DNA of 15,480 nt from Clostridiaceae bacterium (GTDB lineage: Bacteria > Bacillota > Clostridia > Oscillospirales > Acutalibacteraceae). The translations under genes and the position numbers were made by a program. The stretch spans positions 1-15,480 of the forward strand of contig CAJGCL010000042.1 in the NCBI GenBank assembly GCA_904501675.1, given 5' to 3'. Shown here one piece after another: positions 6,491 through 12,257 of this stretch. Numbering within the stretch: position 1 is the first letter of the stretch; every line of letters starts with the position of its first letter. The notes below the pieces were generated by a model. It made no database searches. It saw nothing but the letters and a program-made list of their open reading frames with translations, and had not been told where the DNA came from.

Positions 6491-7642
6491 ATGATTACTG
6501 AAAAGTTATTTTATTCAGATGCATACATTTTTTCTTTTGACGCAACCGTTATAAGTTGCGTCAAATCTTCTGATATGTATCAGGTTATTTTAGATAAAAC
6601 CGCTTTTTTCTTTGAAGGTGGCGGTCAGAAAGCAGATATCGGGTATATCGGTAACGCCAAAATTACCGATGTACAGGAAATAGACGGTGAGATTGTTCAT
6701 TTTGCTGATATAGCTCTTGAAGAGGGCTCTGTTTATTCTTGTAAAATTGATTGGAATACTCGTTTCAGGCGTATGCAACAGCATGGCGGTGAACATATTG
6801 TTTCAGGTATTGTCCATTCTCTCTATGGATACAACAACGTTGGTTTTCACATGGAAGATGATTATGTTACAGTTGATTTCAGTGGTGAACTGACTCGTGA
6901 ACAGCTTGACGATGTTGAAGATAAAGCCAATGAAGCAGTTTGCAAGAATTATAATATAAAATGTTATTTTCCTGATAAAAATGAGCTTCAGGAGCTTGAT
7001 TACAGAAGTAAACTTGACCTGTCTGAAGGTGTGCGCCTTGTTGAGATAGAAAACACTGATTTGTGCGCTTGTTGTGCACCACACCTCAATAAAACAGGCG
7101 AGATTGGTATTATTAAAATTCTTGATTTTATGCGCCATAGAGGCGGTATACGTCTTGTAATGAAAAGCGGATTAGATGCTGTTGAAGACTATCGAAATAA
7201 ATATAAGAGTGTCTATGAAATTTCAAATTTACTTTCGGCAAAACAGGGCGAAGTTACAAGCGCTGTTGAACGTTTACAGAAAGATAACGAAGAGCTATAC
7301 AGGGAGTTTATCAACTTTAAAAAATCCGTTGCGCAAAGCGCGGAAAATAATTTGTGCTTTTCCGGTAATATTGCTTATTATATTACCTCCGGGTTTGATG
7401 CTGAAATGATGCGTTCTCTGGTTAATTTCGGTATGCAAAAGGCTGAGCTTTGTCTAATTTTTTCAGGCGATGACGTTAATGGATATTCGTATATTGCAGG
7501 TAGCTCAAGCCTTGATATGAAAGAGATTGCAAAGAATATTAACACCTCACTCCAAGGCAGAGGTGGTGGTAGAGACACCATGATTCAGGGGAAGGTTTCT
7601 GCTAAGGAAGAGGATATTTTGAATTTTATTAATGGTAAGTGA
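6491..7642 (+). CDS. alaX: Alanyl-tRNA editing protein, AlaX type with DHHA1 domain
   Basis: A free-standing editing protein that should hydrolyse Ser-tRNA(Ala) or Gly-tRNA(Ala), resembling the editing half of alanyl-tRNA synthetase. The 383 residues contain an N-terminal AlaX barrel with FFEGGGQKADIG (40-51), the editing-domain zinc site QHGGEHIVSG (97-106; His98, His102), and the second zinc pair CCAPH (194-198; Cys194, His198). A likely coiled-coil linker (about 235-280) and a C-terminal DHHA1 domain ending in GRGGGRDTMIQG (356-367) follow. The first zinc motif has HGGEH where many AlaX proteins have HTALH; the ligand spacing is kept. There is no aminoacylation domain, so it is not AlaRS. 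It begins 12 bases after the YhhN gene with TAAGGA upstream, and its end overlaps the next gene by 11 bases if that gene starts at 7632. A perfect 11-bp hairpin lies near its 5' end. Confidence 0.92.
   Translation: MITEKLFYSDAYIFSFDATVISCVKSSDMYQVILDKTAFFFEGGGQKADIGYIGNAKITDVQEIDGEIVHFADIALEEGSVYSCKIDWNTRFRRMQQHGGEHIVSGIVHSLYGYNNVGFHMEDDYVTVDFSGELTREQLDDVEDKANEAVCKNYNIKCYFPDKNELQELDYRSKLDLSEGVRLVEIENTDLCACCAPHLNKTGEIGIIKILDFMRHRGGIRLVMKSGLDAVEDYRNKYKSVYEISNLLSAKQGEVTSAVERLQKDNEELYREFINFKKSVAQSAENNLCFSGNIAYYITSGFDAEMMRSLVNFGMQKAELCLIFSGDDVNGYSYIAGSSSLDMKEIAKNINTSLQGRGGGRDTMIQGKVSAKEEDILNFINGK
6536..6565. repeat. Perfect 11-bp inverted repeat inside the alaX coding sequence
   Basis: TTTGACGCAAC (6536-6546) and GTTGCGTCAAA (6555-6565) are exact reverse complements with an 8-base loop. 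The repeat covers codons 16-25 of alaX. There is no T-rich tail on either strand, so it does not look like a terminator. In mRNA it would form a stable hairpin about 45 bases after the start codon. Confidence 0.75.
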
Positions 7643-8975
7643 TTATATGGTTTATCAGGAAATTAAAAACAAGCTGATATATTCAGCTAATCTGATTTTT
7701 AATACACAGCCTTTAGAGTATTTTTCGGATACTGAATGTTATGTTTTCCTTTATAATGAATGCAACGAGGAAAGTTTTACTTCTTTATGTGGGCAAATCA
7801 AAGAAAAGTTTTTATTTGATTTAGTTAATTCGAATGAAATTGAAAACAATTCTTTCAGATTCTTTAAGAAAGGTAATCATCTCGTTTGCGTTGGATATTT
7901 CAGGTGCAATAATTCTGTCAGAATAGTTATTGACGGGAATACTGCATTACCTGATTTTAAACCTAAACACATTATCAAAAAAACGCAAACAACTTTGTGG
8001 CAGTTTGAGGTCGACCATAGTCTTATTGATTGTGGTATGTGCTATATTATAAGAACATGTACAGGTGCATTTTTTGTTATTGATAGTGCTCATACTTATT
8101 CTGTAAATGATTGTGAAAGAATCCATGATTTCCTCAGAGCGCGTACGCCTGAGGGAGAAAAAATACATATTGCAGGTTGGTTTATTACTCATGGTCATGA
8201 TGACCATGTTGCTCAGTTCACAAACTATCTTGATTTCTATATGAAAGATACCATAATTGATAAGATTTATATGAATCTTATTCCGCTTGAGCATCGTGAT
8301 AGTGATAGTTGGATGTTTGCAAACAAGATGTATGATGCTAACACGAGACGTGCTATAGCAGAGCATCCTGAAATTGAACTTGTAAGACTTCATACAGGAA
8401 TGACTTTTTATATAGATAATCTTAAGCTTGATGCACTTTGTTCTCACGAGGATGTTTTTCCTGCAGATAACACAAATTACAACGATTCTTCAGTAGTTTT
8501 GATGATTACTGCAGAAGGTTCAAAAGTGCTTATTCCCGGTGATGCAGGGCATGAGGAAAGTTATATTCTTGAGGCTAGATATCCCGGATATCTTAAAGCA
8601 GATATTGTTCAACAAGCTCACCATTGTCATTTCGGTACAACTGAAAAGTTTTATGAACTCGTTGGTGCTAAATGTGTTCTTTTCCCTGCAACACAAATTA
8701 AATTTGATGAAACCTGGGATGTTCACTCGACCAACAGAAAATCAATAGAAATTGCTGATGGCAATTATTATATTGCCTCTAACGGTACTGTTGAAATCGA
8801 TTTACCATATGTTAAGGGTAACGAAAAAGTTCATCCTGACGCTACATTTGAAAGTTTTAAAGGCGTGTATGATTTGTGGACATACTCATATACTCCTGAG
8901 TATAAGGAGAAGCTTTATAATGAATATCTTTCTCGGGGTGGTAAGCCGATAGATGAATATAAAAATGGTTTTTAA
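7632..8975 (+). CDS. Metallo-beta-lactamase-fold hydrolase with an unrecognised N-terminal region
   Basis: A 447-residue cytoplasmic protein with no signal peptide. The C-terminal part is a metallo-beta-lactamase fold. The metal motif THGHDDH is at 186-192, a further ligand Asp lies in IPGDAGH (301-307), and the late histidines are in VQQAHHCHFG (326-335). The general arrangement resembles the ComEC-type hydrolase branch more than RNase J or glyoxalase II. The first ~130 residues precede the lactamase core and match no family I can name; they are acidic and cysteine-containing (Cys36, Cys44, Cys53, Cys86, Cys92). The substrate is unknown. The ATG at 7632 overlaps alaX by 11 bases; a second in-frame ATG at 7647 is equally possible, and neither has a strong ribosome binding site at ideal spacing, so translation is probably coupled to alaX. 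The YgjP-like gene follows after 2 bases. Confidence 0.85.
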   Translation: MVSDYMVYQEIKNKLIYSANLIFNTQPLEYFSDTECYVFLYNECNEESFTSLCGQIKEKFLFDLVNSNEIENNSFRFFKKGNHLVCVGYFRCNNSVRIVIDGNTALPDFKPKHIIKKTQTTLWQFEVDHSLIDCGMCYIIRTCTGAFFVIDSAHTYSVNDCERIHDFLRARTPEGEKIHIAGWFITHGHDDHVAQFTNYLDFYMKDTIIDKIYMNLIPLEHRDSDSWMFANKMYDANTRRAIAEHPEIELVRLHTGMTFYIDNLKLDALCSHEDVFPADNTNYNDSSVVLMITAEGSKVLIPGDAGHEESYILEARYPGYLKADIVQQAHHCHFGTTEKFYELVGAKCVLFPATQIKFDETWDVHSTNRKSIEIADGNYYIASNGTVEIDLPYVKGNEKVHPDATFESFKGVYDLWTYSYTPEYKEKLYNEYLSRGGKPIDEYKNGF

Positions 8976-8977
8976 GT

Positions 8978-9493
8978 ATGAAATTTGAATACACTATTAT
9001 TCGTTCTCAACGAAAAACCCTTTCTCTTCAGGTCGATAAAGATTGTCAGATTACTGTAAGAGCACCTTTTTATACAAGTGAAAGGGAAATTGAATTGTTC
9101 CTGCAAGAGAAAAAAACATGGCTTGAAAAAGCTATAATTACTCAAAGAGAAAAAGTTAAAAAACAAAAAACTTATTCGCCCGAAGAAATAGAGATTTTTC
9201 GAAAAAAAGCAAAAGAAATTATACCCGATAAAGTGAGATATTTCTCATCAATTATGGGTGTTACGCCAACCTCGGTGAGAATAAACTCTGCAAAAACGAG
9301 GTATGGTTCCTGTTCGGGTAAGAACAGTCTCAATTTCTCTTTGTATCTTATGGATAAAAATGAGGAATTTATTGATTATGTTGTAATTCATGAATTGGCT
9401 CATATTAAGCACCATAATCATAGCAAGGAGTTCTATTCTTTTATTGAAATGTTTTTACCTGACTATAAAAATATCGTTAAAAGGAATAAATAA
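8978..9493 (+). CDS. YgjP-like zinc metallopeptidase (DUF45)
   Basis: A 171-residue protein of the YgjP/DUF45 family. The zinc motif is HELAHIKHHNHSKEF at 138-152: His138 and His142 with catalytic Glu139, and His148 as the likely third ligand. The preceding block TRYGSCSGKNSLNFSLYLM (107-125) is also a family hallmark. The N-terminal half (IIRSQRKTLSLQVDKD and following) is the usual small beta domain. The fold is related to minigluzincin and SprT-like peptidases; no physiological substrate is established for this branch. It starts 2 bases after the lactamase-fold gene, without a clear Shine-Dalgarno, so translational coupling is likely. It ends the operon, as a terminator begins within its stop codon. 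Confidence 0.9.
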   Translation: MKFEYTIIRSQRKTLSLQVDKDCQITVRAPFYTSEREIELFLQEKKTWLEKAIITQREKVKKQKTYSPEEIEIFRKKAKEIIPDKVRYFSSIMGVTPTSVRINSAKTRYGSCSGKNSLNFSLYLMDKNEEFIDYVVIHELAHIKHHNHSKEFYSFIEMFLPDYKNIVKRNK

Positions 9494-9528
9494 AGCTTGT
9501 GTACCCATTAAGGATACACAAGCTTTTT
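9492..9528. terminator. Bidirectional intrinsic terminator between convergent operons
   Basis: AAAGCTTGTGTA (9492-9503) and TACACAAGCTTT (9515-9526) are a perfect 12-bp stem with an 11-base loop, followed on the plus strand by a run of five T (9524-9528). On the minus strand the stem is followed by ATTTATTCC, a weaker but usable tail. It begins inside the stop codon of the YgjP-like gene and ends 2 bases before the rnhA stop, so it serves both converging transcripts. Confidence 0.9.
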
Positions 9529-9529
9529 G

Positions 9530-9967
9530 TTATAAGTATTTTCCGTATTCTGCAACAGCTAATTTATCGCAACGTTCATTTTCGGGATGATCATTGTGTC
9601 CCTTAACCCATAAAAATTCAACCGAGTGAATTTCAAGTAAAATCAGAAGTTGTTGCCATAAATCAGTGTTAAGGGCAGGTTTTTTATCTTTCTTACGCCA
9701 ACCATTATCGCGCCATCCATAAACCCATTTTTGATTTATTGCATCACACACATACTTTGAGTCAGTGGTGAGTTTTACTTTGCAAGGGTATTTAAGTGCT
9801 TCAAGTGCTTTGATAACAGCGGTTAATTCCATTCTGTTGTTTGTTGTTTCTTTCTCGCCACCGCTTAGTTCTTTTTCTACACCATCACATCTTAAAATTG
9901 ATGCCCAACCACCTGGACCGGGATTGCCGCTGCAAGCACCGTCTGTGAAGATTTCAACTGTTTTCAT
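9530..9967 (-). CDS. rnhA: Ribonuclease HI
   Basis: RNase HI cleaves the RNA strand of RNA-DNA hybrids during replication and R-loop removal, in the cytoplasm with Mg2+. The 145-residue protein has the standard bacterial length and all four acidic residues of the active site: Asp9 (IFTDGACSGNPGPGGW), Glu47 (TTNNRMELTAV), Asp69 (LTTDSKYV) and Asp134 (NERCDKLA), plus the mobile-loop His124 (WVKGHNDHPEN). The basic handle region YGWRDNGWRKKDKKP (83-97) is present. This is the type HI found in E. coli rather than the HII/HIII enzymes. It is a single-gene unit, convergent with the YgjP operon and divergent from the 664-codon gene. The ribosome binding site is weak (GTAGG, about 12 bases upstream). 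Confidence 0.96.
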   Translation of the reverse strand: MKTVEIFTDGACSGNPGPGGWASILRCDGVEKELSGGEKETTNNRMELTAVIKALEALKYPCKVKLTTDSKYVCDAINQKWVYGWRDNGWRKKDKKPALNTDLWQQLLILLEIHSVEFLWVKGHNDHPENERCDKLAVAEYGKYL

Positions 9968-10006
9968 AATGTTAAAAACCTACTCATTTCATAATCTTTT
10001 TTACAT

Positions 10007-10015
10007 ATTATCACA
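10007..10015 (-). promoter_or_regulatory. Possible extended -10 element for rnhA
   Basis: On the minus strand TGT followed by GATAAT (hexamer at 10007-10012) resembles an extended -10 box. No convincing -35 box is found 16-18 bases upstream. It would give a leader of about 33 bases before rnhA. The call is weak; the 96-base gap between the divergent genes must nonetheless contain a promoter for each. Confidence 0.3.
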
Positions 10016-10063
10016 TTAATTGAACATTTTAAAGATATAAATGATATTTTTCGGAGGAATTGG

Positions 10064-12058
10064 ATGTTAGCTGTGATAATAAATGAGAAATCAGAGGAAA
10101 TATATGACTACCTTCTGAAAAAATCATGTAGTGAATTATCACTTATTACTTGTAGTTTAGTTGAAAAACAAACATCAGAGTTGAAGAGTTGTGGTATAAA
10201 TAGAGTTGTATTTTTGGGGGAAACTTTAATACAAACGGAAATTGATGTGAAGTGCTTTGATAAATGCAATAAATTAGCGGACTACATTGAAGAATCAAAA
10301 GAAGATAGCATAGTTATTATTTCGTCAGCAGTGTATTTTGAAATGAAAAATGATGTGATGTTTTCCGATTTTTCGAGCTTTACAAGGTTGAATATTTTAG
10401 ATAATGATGGAGCGATTGCTTGTTCTGTTTTTAATAGTAAAGATGCTTCTGTTGTTTTAAGTTCTGTTAATTCAATTGATGAGTTGCATGACGTGTTCTT
10501 TTCAAGAAAAAATACAAGTGTTAAATGTGCTGATTTTGTTTATAAAATTGAAAATGTTCGCAATTATAAAAAACTTTTAAATATGATTTTGGATGCGAAA
10601 ACAAATATTAATCTTCCTGAAATTGCTGAAGGAATCTACTCTGAGAGCGATATGCCCAAAGGTGATTATGTAATTGTTCCTCCGGTATATTTTGGTAAAA
10701 ACGTTCAAGTGGAATCAGGTAGCGTGATTGGACCCAACACGATTATTGAATCGGATTCGTTGATTTCTAAGAATAGTTATATAAAAAAATCTTTTATATC
10801 AAATAGTGGCTTTGTTTCAAATGGATGTTTTTTAGACGGTGTTTTTTGCGGTGAAAACGTATCATTAAGGAAAAATTCGGCTGTTTTTGCTGATAGCATT
10901 TTAGGGAACAATGTTGTTTTATCTGAAGAAACAATTCTTGAAAATGGTTCATTAATCAGGCCTTTTACTCATGTTTCAAATTTCAAAAATAATATAATTA
11001 ATTATAAAGAAAATGAATCTATATCAGGTTTTTGCGGGTACACACCGGAAAAAGCAGCACTTTTAGGTGGTGCGATTGGTTCTCACTATAAAAAAGAAAA
11101 AATTGTAATAATGTGTAACAGTGAATGTAATTCAGTTATTTTGAAACATGCGCTCATTTCAGGTCTTCTTTCGACGGGTAATCATTGTTTCGATTGTGGA
11201 TTCGGATTTTTATCGTCAATTATTTTTACATTATTGTATTGTGATATAGAAACAGGGGTTTTCATACAGGGATTTCATGACGGTACTATAATTTCTGTAG
11301 TTAAAAAAAATGGTTTTTTTATGACAAAATCAGAATTTTATTGTATTAAAGAAAAAATGCTCAACACAAACATAGAAAGATGCAATCAAAATGAATGTGG
11401 TCAGCTTCATATAATACGTAAAATGAAAAATTTATACGTTAATAATCTTGTTAAAAATATTTCTGAATCATTAAACGTTTTTCCGATATTTAACTGTAGC
11501 AATAAAATTATAAATGATGTTGTAAAATCAGCTTTTTTAAGACTAAAATGTGAAAATTATAAAGACAAAATTTATTTTACAATAAATGAAACAGGAACAC
11601 GAGTTGATTGTATTTGCAACATGGTTAAATACACTCATGAAAAGCTTCGGGATTTTGTTGCATTTTATGACGATGTTAACAATTGTTCGAATTGGCGGAT
11701 TATGCGCAATGATGCGGTTTATCTCTGTTTCAAGGTGCTTGAAGTTATAGCATCAAATCATCTTGATTTTTCAACAGAAATTGAAAATATACCGTCGTTT
11801 TTTATTGCTGAAAAAATACTTGAAACTGACAAAAAAATACCATATATTGCATCCAGATTTTCAGGTGAAAATGATATTTCCTTTTCAGATTCTTCTTTGT
11901 TTATCAAGGATAAGGCTTTTAAAATCAAAGTTATTGAAAATGATAATATCAAAAAAATGAAAATATTTGCAAAAAGTTATAAGTATGAATTAGCAGAAGA
12001 AATTGCACTTGAGGTTGAGCGAATTTTGAAAAAGAATGATATGACAGATATTACTTGA
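10064..12058 (+). CDS. Degenerate nucleotidyltransferase / beta-helix / phosphohexomutase-like fusion, probable pseudoenzyme
   Basis: A 664-residue protein whose layout recalls the mannose-1-phosphate guanylyltransferase / phosphomannomutase fusions. Residues 1-150 follow the order of a sugar-nucleotidyltransferase (MLAVII start, KSCGINRVVFLG, DSIVIISSAVYF), but the GGxGTRL nucleotide signature and the PKP motif are absent. Residues about 205-300 are imperfect hexapeptide repeats (VYFGKNVQVESGSVIGPNTI), a left-handed beta-helix. Residues about 323-420 resemble phosphohexomutase domain I (GYTPEKAALLGGAIGSHYKK, then SGLLSTGNHCFDCGFG). The phosphoserine loop reads IMCNSECNSVILK, keeping Ser357 but losing the Gly-Arg-Asp lead-in. 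No DGDxDR metal loop is seen; near the equivalent place is ETGTRVDCICN. It is more AT-rich and cysteine-rich than its neighbours. The start has GGAGG 6 bases upstream. The reading frame is intact over 1995 bases, so it is kept as a protein. Catalysis is doubtful; a structural or sensing role is an inference. Confidence 0.7.
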   Translation: MLAVIINEKSEEIYDYLLKKSCSELSLITCSLVEKQTSELKSCGINRVVFLGETLIQTEIDVKCFDKCNKLADYIEESKEDSIVIISSAVYFEMKNDVMFSDFSSFTRLNILDNDGAIACSVFNSKDASVVLSSVNSIDELHDVFFSRKNTSVKCADFVYKIENVRNYKKLLNMILDAKTNINLPEIAEGIYSESDMPKGDYVIVPPVYFGKNVQVESGSVIGPNTIIESDSLISKNSYIKKSFISNSGFVSNGCFLDGVFCGENVSLRKNSAVFADSILGNNVVLSEETILENGSLIRPFTHVSNFKNNIINYKENESISGFCGYTPEKAALLGGAIGSHYKKEKIVIMCNSECNSVILKHALISGLLSTGNHCFDCGFGFLSSIIFTLLYCDIETGVFIQGFHDGTIISVVKKNGFFMTKSEFYCIKEKMLNTNIERCNQNECGQLHIIRKMKNLYVNNLVKNISESLNVFPIFNCSNKIINDVVKSAFLRLKCENYKDKIYFTINETGTRVDCICNMVKYTHEKLRDFVAFYDDVNNCSNWRIMRNDAVYLCFKVLEVIASNHLDFSTEIENIPSFFIAEKILETDKKIPYIASRFSGENDISFSDSSLFIKDKAFKIKVIENDNIKKMKIFAKSYKYELAEEIALEVERILKKNDMTDIT

Positions 12059-12083
12059 CATTATTTTTAGTTAATTGTATTAT
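12055..12083 (+). promoter_or_regulatory. Near-consensus sigma-A promoter for rnj-gdpP
   Basis: TTGACA (12055-12060, perfect consensus), a 17-base spacer, then TATTAT (12078-12083, five of six). The -35 box contains the TGA stop of the upstream gene. Transcription would begin near 12090 and give an untranslated leader of about 90 bases before the RNase J ATG. This is the strongest promoter in the window and gives rnj-gdpP expression independent of the upstream gene. Confidence 0.85.
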
Positions 12084-12107
12084 ATATTATTAGATAATTG
12101 GGAGAAT

Positions 12108-12257
12108 ATGCCGTCAAATGGGACGGCTCTACATATAGATTTATTGAATAATCGAATAATTTACTTAACAGGAGATATTTATGTCAAAAGAAATGAAGAA
12201 AAAGAAAACTCCTGCTCAGGAGCAACAAAACATAAAGACAAAATCAAAAAAAGATAG
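12108..12257 (+). CDS. Possible 49-codon leader ORF overlapping the rnj start
   Basis: An ATG at 12108, preceded by GGGAG (12100-12104) at a short 3-base spacing, opens a 49-codon frame that reads past the RNase J ATG in another frame and stops 76 bases inside rnj. The first ~25 residues (MPSNGTALHIDLLNNRIIYL and on) look protein-like; the rest is forced by the lysine codons of rnj read in the other frame. It might regulate rnj translation, or be meaningless. Nothing in it shows a known domain with catalytic residues. Confidence 0.2.
   Translation: MPSNGTALHIDLLNNRIIYLTGDIYVKRNEEKENSCSGATKHKDKIKKR
12110..12127 (+). other. Small hairpin in the RNase J leader
   Basis: GCCGTC (12110-12115) pairs with GACGGC (12122-12127) around a 6-base loop, about 20 bases into the predicted leader. 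No U-run follows, so it is not a terminator. A hairpin near the 5' end could protect the transcript or set its processing; RNase J itself attacks 5' ends, so feedback is conceivable but unproven. The sequence resembles the core of the hairpin at 5561-5583. Confidence 0.5.

Noticed and set aside
7947..8447. A 166-codon open frame on the minus strand opposite the metallo-beta-lactamase gene
   Set aside because: It lies entirely within a well-supported gene in the opposite direction, has no ribosome binding site and shows no domain; its composition is that of an antisense shadow.
10020..10048. TTGAAC-17-GATATT as promoter for the 664-codon gene
   Set aside because: It would start transcription inside or after the GGAGG ribosome binding site at 10053-10057, leaving no usable leader.
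12075..12107. An ATG at 12075 for the small leader frame, giving 60 codons
   Set aside because: It lies between the -35 and -10 boxes of the predicted promoter, upstream of the transcript start; only the ATG at 12108 could be in the leader.
12108..12257. The leader frame as a remnant of a ClpP/TepA-type protease
   Set aside because: The likeness is limited to about 13 residues; no Ser-His-Asp catalytic motifs follow, and the rest of the frame is rnj read out of phase.
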